Origin: an uncultured Litorivicinus sp.
Lineage (GTDB): Bacteria; Pseudomonadota; Gammaproteobacteria; Pseudomonadales; Litorivicinaceae
Assembly (NCBI GenBank): GCA_902558075.1
Contig: CACECO010000007.1
Location: 1 to 64,000, forward strand
Direction: 5' to 3'
DNA: 64,000 bases
The notes under the pieces were generated by a model. That model did no database searches. It was not told the DNA's origin and was given only the letters and a program-made list of their open reading frames with translations. Below are positions 1 through 9,499 of this stretch, one piece after another. How positions within the stretch are numbered: position 1 is the first letter of the stretch; every line of letters starts with the position of its first letter. The translations under genes and the position numbers were made by a program.

Positions 1-2661
1 GAGATTCGACAGCACGGACTATTTTTTGCGCCAGATTTATCGACATCAAACCGCGCCACAATCGGTGGCATGATCAACACAGATGCTAGTGGGCAAGGGT
101 CGGTGAGATACGGCAAGACCCGAGATCATGTGATCCGGTTGAAAGCTGTTTTACTTACTGGCGAAGAATTTGAAACGCGGGTCTTCAGCGATGCAGAGTT
201 GGATGCGCTTCCCAAGGACTCAGCGGAATCTCGGATTGGAAATGCGCTTCGAGCGATTCATGATTCTAACAAGGAGCAGATTACAGCTGGGTTCCCTGAA
301 CTCAATCGATGCCTTACTGGATACGATCTGAAGCATCTGAGAACCAATGATGGATACATTGATCTAAATGCTGTGCTGTGTGGTTCTGAAGGAACATTGG
401 CCTTCGTCAGTGAAGCGGTGATTAATTTAGAACCGCTACCAACAGAAGTCGCCTTGGTCGCAGTTCAATATGAATCCTTTATGGATGCTCTATTCGACGC
501 GCGTGAGCTGATGACTCATGGTGCAACATCGATTGAGACAGTGGACTCTAAAGTGCTGAATCTCGCGATGAACGACTTCATATGGGATAGCGTTGCTGAA
601 TTTTTTCCTGCGTCAGACAAAATTTTGCAAGGCACGAATCTCGTTGAATTTACTGATTTTGATTCAGTGTCGCTTGCCAATAAGGTCGATCAGTTTAGTC
701 GGTATCTTGAAACGGTTGCCCAGAGTGGTGGTCGGTCATTTGCGCACGCGATTGCTCGTGGACGAAGTCAGGTTTCCCAGGTTTGGGCGATGCGAAAGCG
801 TGCCGTCGGACTGCTTGGTGGAGTTGAAGGTGCCAAAAAGCCCGTGGCGTTTGTGGAAGATACTTGTGTCCCCCCTGAAAATCTTGCGCCTTACATCGGC
901 GAGTTTCGTGATCTCCTCGATGATCATGAGTTAGATTACGGCATGTTCGGGCACGTGGATGCTGGTGTGTTACACGTCCGTCCACTGCTCGATCTGAAGA
1001 CTCCTGAAAGTATGGAGATGGTACGGAAAATTACTGATCAAGTTGTTGATTTAACAAAGAAATATCACGGTCTCTTATGGGGTGAGCACGGCAAAGGTGT
1101 GCGCTCTGAATACTCTCCAGTGTTCTTTGGAACACTGTACCCTGTGATCTGCCAAGTCAAAGCGCTGTTTGATCCGATGAACCGCTTAAATCCCGGTAAA
1201 ATTGCCGGTCCCACCCCTGATTCAATGCTATTGAAAATTGATGAGGTACCTACGCGCGGGGCGAATGATCGACGAATTACATCGGATCTACAATCGTCTG
1301 CGAGTACCGCACTTTTCTGTAACGGTAATGGCGCTTGTCATAATTACGATCTTAACGACCGCATGTGTCCTAGCTGGAAAGCAACTCGCGATCGACGTTA
1401 CACACCAAAAGGGCGAGCTGGATTGATGCGAGAATGGGTCACTCGCTTGTCAGATCAGGGTATTCGATCAATTCCAATACCGACACTGGCTCAGTACATA
1501 CTAGGGATGCCAGCGCGAATTGTCAGAACGTTGAGTCAATCGAGTTCAAGGTATGACTTTAATCATGAAGTATTTGAGGCGATGTCAACCTGCCTCGCCT
1601 GCAAATCATGCACTGGACAATGTCCGGTCAAGGTTAATGTTCCATCATTCAGAAGTCAGTTTTTGAGCGCCTATTACACGCGTTACTCGCGACCATTGAA
1701 AGATTGGATCGTCGGTACATTGGAATACGTGTTACCCGTTGTTGCTCAAATCCCTCGATTGTATAATCGCGTTGTGGAATCTCGCCTGGGCACGTGGCTA
1801 TTTGCCCGGTTGGGTCTTGTCGACTGCCCTTCTCTCTCGGGAATCGATCCTCACCGCGCAATTGCTGAAGCTGGATTTCATGTCACCGATCTCAGTCGGC
1901 TTAACGAGATCAAGCGTCAAGACCATAATCGTTTCAATCGTCAGGTTGTTGTTGTTCAAGATGCTTTTACGAGTTATTTCGAAACGCCTGTGATCGTGGA
2001 TCTTTTCGAGCTTCTAAAAATGCTCGGCTTGGAGCCTTCATTGATGCCATTTCATCCGAATGGAAAGCCGCTTCATGTTCATGGTTTTCTGGGCTGGTTC
2101 AAGCGACTTGGCACGTCGAACGCCAAAAAATTAAAGCAGGTTGAGGCGCTTGGCGTACCCATGATTGGGATCGATCCATCAATGACGATGACATATCGAT
2201 CCGAATACAAGGAGGCAGCGATCGACGTTCCTTCGGTCCAGTTGGTCCAGGAATTTCTTGCTGCAGGCCTCGACGGAGGCGTGGTCGTACCAAGACTACC
2301 TGTCAAACGTTTCCGTTTGTTAGCACATTGCACAGAGGCCACTAACGCTAGGGATTCCCTCACGCTGTGGCGATCAATTTTTGCGATGGCTGGCCAATCA
2401 CTCGAGATTGTCCCTGTTGGATGTTGTGGAATGGCTGGGACGTACGGCCACGAGAAAGTGAACTTAGCGACTTCGAAGATTATCTACGCGCAGAGCTGGC
2501 AGACTGAAGTGGAATCGACAGGTGATAGCGTTGACGAAATATTAGCGACAGGATATTCGTGTCGTTCTCAGGTTAAACGCCTGTCAGGTCTCGCGATGCG
2601 TCATCCTGTTTCGGCACTACGCGCAGTATTGGCTTCCGACGCAGTCCCACCGCGGGCTTAA
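1..2661 (+). CDS. ydiJ: D-2-hydroxyglutarate dehydrogenase, YdiJ family (5' end cut off)
   Basis: The reading frame is open from the first base, so the start lies upstream of the window. E. coli YdiJ has about 1018 residues and 886 are visible here, so roughly 130 N-terminal residues are missing. The visible part begins inside the FAD-binding PCMH domain and continues through the FAD-oxidase C-terminal domain. It then enters an iron-sulfur region with a cysteine group near residues 439-453 (CNGNGAC, MCP) and a CLACKSCTGQCP cluster motif near 531-542, and ends in a CCG-type domain (GCCGMAGTYGHE near 808). The family oxidises D-2-hydroxyglutarate, passing electrons from FAD through the Fe-S clusters. 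The 3' end overlaps the convergent methyltransferase gene by 89 bp. The family assignment is firm; substrate is by homology. Confidence 0.9.
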   Translation, partial: EIRQHGLFFAPDLSTSNRATIGGMINTDASGQGSVRYGKTRDHVIRLKAVLLTGEEFETRVFSDAELDALPKDSAESRIGNALRAIHDSNKEQITAGFPELNRCLTGYDLKHLRTNDGYIDLNAVLCGSEGTLAFVSEAVINLEPLPTEVALVAVQYESFMDALFDARELMTHGATSIETVDSKVLNLAMNDFIWDSVAEFFPASDKILQGTNLVEFTDFDSVSLANKVDQFSRYLETVAQSGGRSFAHAIARGRSQVSQVWAMRKRAVGLLGGVEGAKKPVAFVEDTCVPPENLAPYIGEFRDLLDDHELDYGMFGHVDAGVLHVRPLLDLKTPESMEMVRKITDQVVDLTKKYHGLLWGEHGKGVRSEYSPVFFGTLYPVICQVKALFDPMNRLNPGKIAGPTPDSMLLKIDEVPTRGANDRRITSDLQSSASTALFCNGNGACHNYDLNDRMCPSWKATRDRRYTPKGRAGLMREWVTRLSDQGIRSIPIPTLAQYILGMPARIVRTLSQSSSRYDFNHEVFEAMSTCLACKSCTGQCPVKVNVPSFRSQFLSAYYTRYSRPLKDWIVGTLEYVLPVVAQIPRLYNRVVESRLGTWLFARLGLVDCPSLSGIDPHRAIAEAGFHVTDLSRLNEIKRQDHNRFNRQVVVVQDAFTSYFETPVIVDLFELLKMLGLEPSLMPFHPNGKPLHVHGFLGWFKRLGTSNAKKLKQVEALGVPMIGIDPSMTMTYRSEYKEAAIDVPSVQLVQEFLAAGLDGGVVVPRLPVKRFRLLAHCTEATNARDSLTLWRSIFAMAGQSLEIVPVGCCGMAGTYGHEKVNLATSKIIYAQSWQTEVESTGDSVDEILATGYSCRSQVKRLSGLAMRHPVSALRAVLASDAVPPRA

Positions 2662-3409
2662 ACGTTTTCCCAACTGAAGCCAATCGGCCGAGTGGACTTG
2701 GCGTTCCGCGGATATAGGCGTTTCGTTCCTTCTTTGCGCGGACACAGTAGATCGCACCTGTTGGCCATTCATTGACCGCCATACGGTATTCAAACAATTT
2801 AAATAACTGTCGGACGCCCTTCTTAACAAATGGTAGGCCATACACTGCGTGCTTCGATATTTCTGGCGCAAGGTTGAGCAAACGACACCAATCTTCAATT
2901 TGTGATCGGCGCATAAAGCGCGCTTGCCAAGGTAAGAGGCTTCCGAGTGGAGTGCTCAGCATGCGCCTTAGTCCCCAACTCGATACTGGATTGAAGCCGA
3001 ACAGAAGGAGTCGCCCTCCCGGACGAAGAATCCGCTCTGCCTCGCGCAACACTTGGTGCGGGTGCGTACTGATGTCTAGCGAATGCTGAAGCACAAGAAT
3101 ATCTACTGAATCAGTCGGAAACGGTAACAAATTGTCTTCAGCAACAACCACAGGACAGTGCGAAATCTTGGGTAGATCGCCACCTAAAATCACATGAAAA
3201 CGAGCAGGTGCTAGCGAGTCTGCGATCAGGGGAAAACCAGCGGATCCACCAACTTGAACCACGACTTGTCCAAATAAACGGCGCAACTCTAGGCGGGCGA
3301 GTCTTCGTTCCTCGACCTGAATTCTATGCCCGAGACGCCCACTCATCCAACGATCCCACGCTCGCTGTTTTTCTCGGGAACTAAGTCGAAACATGCTCTG
3401 AACTGTCAT
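2573..3409 (-). CDS. Class I SAM-dependent methyltransferase, YafS-like
   Basis: The 278-residue protein has a class I methyltransferase core: an acidic post-strand motif around DILVLQHSLD and the LRPGGRLLLFGFNP segment typical of the family. In E. coli and Pseudomonas the corresponding gene (yafS) lies beside gloB, mltD, rnhA and dnaQ, all of which are also in this neighbourhood, which supports orthology. The substrate is unknown. The start is ATG with a GAGG about 15 nt upstream; an internal Met at residue 6 is a possible alternative. The 3' end overlaps the ydiJ 3' end by 89 bp, so the basic, Pro-rich C-terminal tail is encoded opposite ydiJ. It is divergent from fabI with about 55 nt between them. 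Confidence 0.85.
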   Translation of the reverse strand: MTVQSMFRLSSREKQRAWDRWMSGRLGHRIQVEERRLARLELRRLFGQVVVQVGGSAGFPLIADSLAPARFHVILGGDLPKISHCPVVVAEDNLLPFPTDSVDILVLQHSLDISTHPHQVLREAERILRPGGRLLLFGFNPVSSWGLRRMLSTPLGSLLPWQARFMRRSQIEDWCRLLNLAPEISKHAVYGLPFVKKGVRQLFKLFEYRMAVNEWPTGAIYCVRAKKERNAYIRGTPSPLGRLASVGKTFKPAVGLRRKPILRVVPKQDDASRDLTGV

Positions 3410-3464
3410 AACTTCATGGTACCATCCTCGAGGTAAGCTTCAATAGACGAGAAAGGGATTTGTA

Positions 3465-4262
3465 ATGGGAATGCTCTCTGGCAGGCGCGCGTTGATTGTT
3501 GGTGTCGCGAGCAAGTTATCAATCGCATACGGCATCGCTGGAGCAATGCATCGCGAGGGGGCTGAGTTGGCATTCACCTATCAAAATGAGAAGCTGAAGA
3601 ATCGTGTATTAGGGTTTGCAGAGAGCTGGAGTACGGGCTCAGAGCTCTGTTTTCCATGCGATGTAGGAAGTGACGATGAGATCGACGCTGTTTTTGATGG
3701 TTTAGCCAATCGTTGGGACGGAATTGATATTGTGGTTCACGCGGTTGGATTCGCACCCGGAGATCAACTGAGTGGGAGCTTCATCGATGTCACAACGCGC
3801 GAAGGTTTTCAGATCGCTCACGACATTTCATCCTACAGCCTGATTGCGCTTTCGAAAGCGGCGCAACCGATGCTCGAGGGGCGTCATGGCAGCATTATCA
3901 CGCTATCATATTTAGGCGCTGTCCAGACGATGCCAAACTACAACGTGATGGGGCTGGCCAAGGCGTCTTTGGAAGCTGGAGTTCGTTTCCTGGCAACATC
4001 GATGGGGCCAAAAGGACATCGTGTGAACGCGATTTCGGCAGGTCCCATTCGGACTCTTGCAGCCAGTGGGATTAAAGACTTCCGTTCCATGCTGAACTAC
4101 AACGCATCACGGACACCGCTCCGTCGCAATACGACCATTGAAGAAGTTGGAAATACAGCTGCCTTCTTGGCATCTGATCTGGCTGCTGGAATCACCGGTC
4201 AAACAATTTACGTGGATAACGGATTTAACATCACAGCAATGGCGGATTTGGATAACGCCTAA
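3465..4262 (+). CDS. fabI: Enoyl-[acyl-carrier-protein] reductase [NADH] FabI
   Basis: FabI performs the last reduction of each fatty-acid elongation round, turning trans-2-enoyl-ACP into acyl-ACP with NADH. The 265-residue protein has the modified Rossmann nucleotide motif of FabI ([13 protein letters not shown], residues 13-25). The active site has Tyr149 and the Tyr159-x6-Lys166 pair in YNVMGLAK, almost identical to E. coli. The triclosan-contact Gly is kept in VGFAPGDQ. The start ATG follows AAAGGGA. The stop overlaps the gloB start by one base (TAATG), so fabI, gloB and mltD form one coupled operon. In Pseudomonas fabI lies near ppiD, which is also close by here. Confidence 0.97.
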   Translation: MGMLSGRRALIVGVASKLSIAYGIAGAMHREGAELAFTYQNEKLKNRVLGFAESWSTGSELCFPCDVGSDDEIDAVFDGLANRWDGIDIVVHAVGFAPGDQLSGSFIDVTTREGFQIAHDISSYSLIALSKAAQPMLEGRHGSIITLSYLGAVQTMPNYNVMGLAKASLEAGVRFLATSMGPKGHRVNAISAGPIRTLAASGIKDFRSMLNYNASRTPLRRNTTIEEVGNTAAFLASDLAAGITGQTIYVDNGFNITAMADLDNA

Positions 4263-4984
4263 TGCTAAGAATCCATCGAATTCATGCTTTCAGTGACAAT
4301 TACATCTGGGTCATCGCAGATGATGTAAGCGCGTGGGCAGTCGATCCAGGCGATGCATCACCAGTCATTGAATTCCTCGAAACCCATCAGCTTCCACTAA
4401 TCGGGATATTGCTAACGCATTGGCACGGTGATCACCAAGGCGGTGTCGAAGATCTATGTTCCCGTTATCCGGGATTGCAAATTATCGGTTCAAAGAAAGC
4501 GCTTAGAGGGCCTTCTTGTCCAGTTGTTGAAGGGGATACGGTTGAAGTGCTTGGTGCGTTATTTCGAGTAATCGAAGTCCCCGGGCATACACTCGATCAC
4601 GTCGCGTTTTTCTCTGATTCAAATTTATTTGAGACACCAGTTGCGTTTACCGGGGACACATTATTTGTCGCAGGATGTGGTCGATTATTTGAGGGAACTG
4701 CGGAGAACATGTTCGAAAGTCTCCAGAAGCTCGATCAGCTTCCTGGAAATACCGCAATCTACTGTGCTCATGAGTACACACTTGCAAACTTAAAATATGC
4801 GACGATTGCTGAACCTGAGAATCCGGAGATTCAAAAGCGTTTAGCGCAAGTTGAAGAGCTTCGCTCAAAACAGCACGCGACAGTGCCTACTACATTGGTT
4901 ATGGAACGGCTTACTAATCCTTTTCTTCGTGCGAAAGATGCTTCAGAACTTGCTACTCGCCGTTTGCAAAAAGACAATTTTTAA
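4262..4984 (+). CDS. gloB: Hydroxyacylglutathione hydrolase (glyoxalase II) GloB
   Basis: GloB hydrolyses S-D-lactoylglutathione to D-lactate and glutathione, the second step of methylglyoxal detoxification. The 240-residue protein is a metallo-beta-lactamase-fold enzyme with the dinuclear metal motif THWHGDH near residue 57, the later metal ligands in PGHTLDH and TGDTLFVAGCGRLFEGT, and AHEYT further on. The C-terminal helical region matches the glyoxalase II substrate domain, although it is slightly shorter than in E. coli (251 residues). It begins in the TAATG overlap with fabI and ends in another TAATG overlap with mltD. Confidence 0.96.
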   Translation: MLRIHRIHAFSDNYIWVIADDVSAWAVDPGDASPVIEFLETHQLPLIGILLTHWHGDHQGGVEDLCSRYPGLQIIGSKKALRGPSCPVVEGDTVEVLGALFRVIEVPGHTLDHVAFFSDSNLFETPVAFTGDTLFVAGCGRLFEGTAENMFESLQKLDQLPGNTAIYCAHEYTLANLKYATIAEPENPEIQKRLAQVEELRSKQHATVPTTLVMERLTNPFLRAKDASELATRRLQKDNF

Positions 4985-6510
4985 TGTCGCTGAATGACTT
5001 ATTGAAAGGAGTACTGATCTCATCCTTCGTTGTATTCGTTGGCTGTCAGACTGTGCAAACTTCAAATAGAGCCTTGAGTGAAACACGCATCCTGGAAGAT
5101 CGTATGGAAAGCACGGAACCATCAACTCAATCCGCATCAGTAGAAAATGAGTTGAGCGAAGGCGAGCGTGATTTAGTCGAGGACGAAGCTGTTAGCTCTG
5201 AACCGGTTTTGACCGACGAATCTATGTACGATCCGTTAGCGATCGTTCGTGAACTTGGAGAGGCTGTTGATAGCCCAAATGTGGTTGAAACGACCAAAGA
5301 TGAAAAACCTACAATTGAACCTACCCCCAATCTTGCCGCAATTGAGGGAACTATATGGGCCGAAATTATAGGTCGATTTGATCTGGAGGATCTCAAAAGT
5401 ACGAGGTATGCAGATTTACATCGTCGTCGGCTAACGCACAGCCCCGGTTTTTTTGCGGATTTCCTAGTAAAAGCTGATATCTACCTTCCCTACGTCTGGG
5501 GAGAAGTCAAACGTCGCAATCTTCCGTCGGAAATCGCGCTTTTACCCTATGTCGAATCTGCATATAGTCCGTGGGCTGTATCGCGGATGGGAGCTGTCGG
5601 TATGTGGCAAATCATGCCGGGAACTGCAAGAGTCCTTAAACTGAAGCTTGGTCAGACGTGTGATCAACGAAGGGATGTTATTCATTCGACACGCGCAGCG
5701 CTTGATTACTTAGAACAAATGCAAGCCAAATTTGGAGATTGGTTACTGGCGATTGCGGCCTATAATGCTGGTCCTGGTCGTATTGAGCGCGCAATAAAGC
5801 GTAACCGGCGCGTGGGTAAGCCGACAGACTTCTGGTCTCTCAAGTTACCTCGAGAGACTCGCCGGTACGTACCGCGTTTGCTCGTGACTCGGGATTTGAT
5901 TCTCGACGCGAAGGTACAGGGTATCGAGCTTCCAAACATCGAGCCTGAGATTGGATTTAAAACATTGGCTCTTGAAGCTCCGATGGAAGTGTCGTTGGTG
6001 CAAGAATTAAGCGGTCTCTCTTTGGAGGAGATCCGCCGATACAATCCATGTATTCGTTCTTGGATTACACCTGCCCAAGAGCCTTATCAACTGGTACTCC
6101 CTAAGTCAGCAGTCCAGGGATTCTCGACGCGGCTAGTCAGCATTTCAGTCCGTGATTACGTAAGAACACGCCCCTACAAAGTTCAATCTGGCGATACCTT
6201 GAGTGAGATCGCTGCGAGAATTGGGGCAACCGTTCCTGAGTTGATGATGCTTAATGGGCTCTCAAATTCGCGTATTGTCGCTGGACGGACGATACGTGTG
6301 CCCAGTACGAGTGAAAACATTTCCAAGCAATTGATAAATTTAGAACTCGGTAATGCGTACGGTGAAACGATTCGATACAAGGTAAGAAGTGGCGATTCGT
6401 TGTGGAAAATCGCTCGACGTTTCCGCACGAGTGTGAAAGATCTAAGAAAACTCAACGCAACGTCGAACTTAATTCGGCCTGGTCAATGGCTAGTGGTTCC
6501 GGTTTACTAA
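4984..6510 (+). CDS. mltD: Membrane-bound lytic murein transglycosylase D, lipoprotein
   Basis: MltD cleaves the MurNAc-GlcNAc bond of peptidoglycan, forming 1,6-anhydro ends. The 508-residue protein starts with a lipoprotein signal peptide ending in VFVGC, so Cys20 is the likely lipidated residue. A low-complexity acidic linker follows. The SLT domain runs from about residue 150 to 300, with the catalytic Glu near 191 in ALLPYVESAY and the GMWQIMPGTA and AAYNAGPGR signatures. Two LysM peptidoglycan-binding domains lie near residues 397-441 (YKVQSGDTL) and 464-507 (YKVRSGDSL). It is the last gene of the fabI-gloB-mltD operon. Its 3' end overlaps convergent nudC by 59 bp. Confidence 0.95.
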   Translation: MSLNDLLKGVLISSFVVFVGCQTVQTSNRALSETRILEDRMESTEPSTQSASVENELSEGERDLVEDEAVSSEPVLTDESMYDPLAIVRELGEAVDSPNVVETTKDEKPTIEPTPNLAAIEGTIWAEIIGRFDLEDLKSTRYADLHRRRLTHSPGFFADFLVKADIYLPYVWGEVKRRNLPSEIALLPYVESAYSPWAVSRMGAVGMWQIMPGTARVLKLKLGQTCDQRRDVIHSTRAALDYLEQMQAKFGDWLLAIAAYNAGPGRIERAIKRNRRVGKPTDFWSLKLPRETRRYVPRLLVTRDLILDAKVQGIELPNIEPEIGFKTLALEAPMEVSLVQELSGLSLEEIRRYNPCIRSWITPAQEPYQLVLPKSAVQGFSTRLVSISVRDYVRTRPYKVQSGDTLSEIAARIGATVPELMMLNGLSNSRIVAGRTIRVPSTSENISKQLINLELGNAYGETIRYKVRSGDSLWKIARRFRTSVKDLRKLNATSNLIRPGQWLVVPVY

Positions 6511-7312
6511 GACGCTCTTTGATGTACGCGTCGATCATTCCCCGCGAAATTGACGCATGCGGTGGAAGTTTCGGCAGGTGCTTAATGTTGAACCACTGCG
6601 CATCAATAATTTCAATCTCGTCAATCACAATATCCCCTGAAAGCCACTCAGCTCGATAGCCGAGCATCAACGAATGTTTAAATGGCCAACTCTGGCTACC
6701 TTGATAAATCGGAGATTTGATGCAAACCCCGACTTCCTCTCCAATCTCCCGATGACAGGCATGCTCGGCAGACTCCCCAGCCTCGACAAAACCTGCAAGC
6801 GTGGAATACATGCCATCAACAAATCGTGGTGCCCGCGCAAGTAGAATCTCATCTCCTCGTGTGATCAAAACGATGACACAGGGAGAAATACGGGGATAAT
6901 GCGTTAGTCCGCAAGGCTCACAATATCGACCTCGATCAGATTTGGAGGCGCCCATTTTGTCGCCGCAACGGCCGCAAAATCGATGTTCTTCAAAAAAATC
7001 GAGTAGCTGCATGACCGCGTTAACTGGAATAAAGTCTTCGCTATTAAGCCGACTCAACACAGGTCTTAAAGGCTCATAACTCAATTCAGCCACTTCAGGG
7101 GTACGGACGCCAAAGTAGGTCACCCCGTTTAATGTTCCGGCAAGACAAGGGTCTTGATCCGAAATCAGGGAATTATTCAGATTAACAAATAGAGGAGCGC
7201 CATTCTCATCAACTGCTACGCGTCGATCGGCAGTGGTTATTAGAACTCGGTGGCTCGCCCCCTTGTCGATTCCAGGTGACCACTCTCGATCATGATCACC
7301 AAGCCAATTCAT
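6452..7312 (-). CDS. nudC: NAD+ / NADH diphosphatase NudC
   Basis: NudC hydrolyses NADH to NMNH and AMP and, in E. coli, removes NAD caps from RNA. The 286-residue protein has the four-cysteine zinc site (Cys113, Cys116, Cys131, Cys134) that separates NudC from other Nudix enzymes. A full Nudix box follows at residues 174-196 (GFVEAGESAE to REIGEEVGV). The ATG overlaps the dnaQ stop in an ATGA tetranucleotide, so its translation is probably coupled to dnaQ. It is the last gene of the minus-strand ppiD-sohB-rnhA-dnaQ-nudC series. Confidence 0.95.
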   Translation of the reverse strand: MNWLGDHDREWSPGIDKGASHRVLITTADRRVAVDENGAPLFVNLNNSLISDQDPCLAGTLNGVTYFGVRTPEVAELSYEPLRPVLSRLNSEDFIPVNAVMQLLDFFEEHRFCGRCGDKMGASKSDRGRYCEPCGLTHYPRISPCVIVLITRGDEILLARAPRFVDGMYSTLAGFVEAGESAEHACHREIGEEVGVCIKSPIYQGSQSWPFKHSLMLGYRAEWLSGDIVIDEIEIIDAQWFNIKHLPKLPPHASISRGMIDAYIKERLSKPEPLAIDQAELSSTLR

Positions 7313-8025
7313 GTGTCACTCGAGTCCCAAAGTAATTGTTCTTTTGTCTCTCTCAAGGTGCTGAGAAAAGCTTGATGATTCTGTAATTCAGCATCTGTGG
7401 GTTTTGGAACACGTGGCACCCGATCAAGACCTGTTAGCCGTTGAATCGGTTCAAATCGAGAAACTTGTGATTGATTATCTGCCCCTCCAAACATTCTGCT
7501 TTGCTCGCGTGTCATCGCAAGATACACGTGTGTCAATAATTCAGCATCAAGCAACGCACCGTGAAGCGTTCGCTCAGAAGCATCAATTTTATAATCGCGA
7601 CACAACGCATCCAGTGAATTTCGTTTGCCCGGCCTCTTCTCCTTCGCCATGGCTAAAGTGTCGATGGCTGCTCCGCCAAGTATCAATGAAAAAATATTTG
7701 GCGCCCCCGGGATCCGCGATAATTCTGAATCAAGGAAATTGATATCGAAGGGCGCATTATGCGCAATAAGTTCGGCCTCGCGAATGAACTCCACGAATTC
7801 ATCAACAATCCCGGCAAAATTTGGTTTATCAGCAAGAAACTCGTTTGTGATCCCATGCACGTCGATGGCTTCTTGGTCAATCTCTCGCTCAGGATTGATG
7901 TACACATGAAACGTCTGGTCGGTAAGTCGACGGTTGACTAACTCGATGCAACCGATTTCGATGATTCGGTGGCCATCTTTTGGATCGAGGCCAGTGGTTT
8001 CGGTATCAAGAATTATTTGTCGCAC
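7309..8025 (-). CDS. dnaQ: DNA polymerase III epsilon subunit (3'-5' proofreading exonuclease)
   Basis: DnaQ is the proofreading subunit of the replicase core. The 238-residue protein has the DEDDh exonuclease motifs: ExoI with Asp7 and Glu9 in ILDTETTG, ExoII in [11 protein letters not shown], and ExoIII with His and Asp in [10 protein letters not shown]. The C-terminal segment after about residue 180 is the expected linker to the polymerase alpha subunit. The start is a GTG with AGGGG about 10 nt upstream, inside the end of rnhA, giving a 13-bp same-strand overlap. rnhA and dnaQ are divergent in E. coli but run the same way here. Confidence 0.96.
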   Translation of the reverse strand: MRQIILDTETTGLDPKDGHRIIEIGCIELVNRRLTDQTFHVYINPEREIDQEAIDVHGITNEFLADKPNFAGIVDEFVEFIREAELIAHNAPFDINFLDSELSRIPGAPNIFSLILGGAAIDTLAMAKEKRPGKRNSLDALCRDYKIDASERTLHGALLDAELLTHVYLAMTREQSRMFGGADNQSQVSRFEPIQRLTGLDRVPRVPKPTDAELQNHQAFLSTLRETKEQLLWDSSDT

Positions 8026-8459
8026 GGTGTGTCTGCCCCTAGATTAGCCAATTGGTCAGCTCGTTCGTTACCTACATGACCTGCGTGCCCCTTGACCCAA
8101 TGCCAATGCACCTGATGCTGCCGACTCACTTCATCTAATTGTTGCCACAGATCTTGATTTGACACTGGTTTTTTTGAGGCAGTTTTCCAACCATTGACTT
8201 TCCAGTTGGCAAGCCATTTCGTGATTCCATCTCTGACATACACCGAATCAGTGTACAAATTCACCGTGCATTGACTCTTTAAGGCAGCTAGGCCCTCAAT
8301 CGCAGCTGTCAATTCCATGCGATTATTTGTGGTATCCGCCTCACCACCGCATAATTCTTTCCTATGCTCCCCATATTCTAAAACGACCCCCCATCCACCT
8401 GGGCCTGGATTGCCTTTGCAGGCGCCATCGGTATAGAGCGTGACGATTTTATGCGTCAC
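8013..8459 (-). CDS. rnhA: Ribonuclease HI
   Basis: RNase HI cuts the RNA strand of RNA-DNA hybrids, for example primers and R-loops. The 148-residue protein is full length. The catalytic carboxylates are visible in [16 protein letters not shown] (Asp11), [25 protein letters not shown] and GNERADQLA, and the basic handle region is present ([16 protein letters not shown]). It starts with GTG in a GTGA overlap with the sohB stop. The 3' end overlaps dnaQ by 13 bp. Confidence 0.97.
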   Translation of the reverse strand: MTHKIVTLYTDGACKGNPGPGGWGVVLEYGEHRKELCGGEADTTNNRMELTAAIEGLAALKSQCTVNLYTDSVYVRDGITKWLANWKVNGWKTASKKPVSNQDLWQQLDEVSRQHQVHWHWVKGHAGHVGNERADQLANLGADTPCDK

Positions 8460-9499
8460 AGCCGCGTGTAGTCCTGATTTGATCGATTGATGTAATGATC
8501 CACCTCGTCGACAATTGCGCCAGATGCGTCTCGGCCGAGCCTTGCGGCCAGTGATTTTTTTTCAATCCATTTCAACGCAAACAAATGATGATCGGCGCTC
8601 AATTCTAGTAAGACATCATCAGAGGTTGCGATCTCGTCACATAAACCTTTGGTGAGTGCATCGATACCATAAAAAATCGATCCATCAGCAACCACATCAA
8701 GATCGAGGTTCGGTCTCCGCTTTGCGATCCATGTTTTAAAAAGGAGATGCGTTTGCTCCAGATCTTCTTTAAATTTCCTTCTGCCCTCTGGCGTATTTTC
8801 GCCGAGCATGGTCAATGTTCTTTTGTTGGTCCCTGCGGTGTGTAATTCAATATCGACATCGCGATTCTTTAAGAACCGGTGAATGTTTGGGATTTGCGCG
8901 ACCACACCGATTGAGCCTAAAACGGCAAAGGGCGCTGCGATAATTCGCTCGGCACATACCGCCATCATATAACCTCCGCTCGCGGCGACGGTATCCACGC
9001 ACGCGTTGACGGGAATCTGTGCTTCGCGTAAACGAGACAACTGGGAGCTCGCTAATCCATAGGCATGCACGAGTCCTCCAGCGGATGTTAGCTTGATCAC
9101 GATCTGATCTGGCTTGCGTTCCATCGCAAGGATTGCTGACACTTCTTCGCGTAATTTTGAAACTTGTGACGCTTTCATGTCGCCCTTAAATTCGATTACG
9201 ATAGCTACTTTGTCTTTTTTCGATGGCGTTTCTGTTGTTTTTTTCGAGGATTTGGTCAGGCGCTTCTTGATCCCCTCGATCAACGACAGTTTTTCCTGCG
9301 CTAACGCATCATCAACCACTGTTTTCACGTATTTCGACTGATCAGCAAACGTCTTCGATAGGTCGGTAATTTTGATCGCACCTTTTGGCCCATCACCACT
9401 CCCTGAAACTTTTGAACTGACTGCAACGACGGCAATCACAGCTAAAACGATCGTGACTGTTTGTAATAAGAACAGACCATAGTCGGCTAATAATTCCAT
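8456..9499 (-). CDS. sohB: Inner-membrane S49-family peptidase SohB
   Basis: SohB is a membrane-anchored relative of signal-peptide peptidase SppA. The 347-residue protein has one N-terminal membrane segment (about residues 8-27) and a soluble S49 domain. The proposed dyad is Ser174 in [10 protein letters not shown] and Lys226 in [10 protein letters not shown]. The segment after it ([13 protein letters not shown]) is closely similar to E. coli SohB. It begins in a TAATG overlap with the ppiD stop and ends in a GTGA overlap with rnhA. The true substrates of SohB are not established. Placing it between ppiD and rnhA puts envelope quality control and nucleic-acid enzymes in one coupled transcript. 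Confidence 0.93.
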   Translation of the reverse strand: MELLADYGLFLLQTVTIVLAVIAVVAVSSKVSGSGDGPKGAIKITDLSKTFADQSKYVKTVVDDALAQEKLSLIEGIKKRLTKSSKKTTETPSKKDKVAIVIEFKGDMKASQVSKLREEVSAILAMERKPDQIVIKLTSAGGLVHAYGLASSQLSRLREAQIPVNACVDTVAASGGYMMAVCAERIIAAPFAVLGSIGVVAQIPNIHRFLKNRDVDIELHTAGTNKRTLTMLGENTPEGRRKFKEDLEQTHLLFKTWIAKRRPNLDLDVVADGSIFYGIDALTKGLCDEIATSDDVLLELSADHHLFALKWIEKKSLAARLGRDASGAIVDEVDHYINRSNQDYTRL

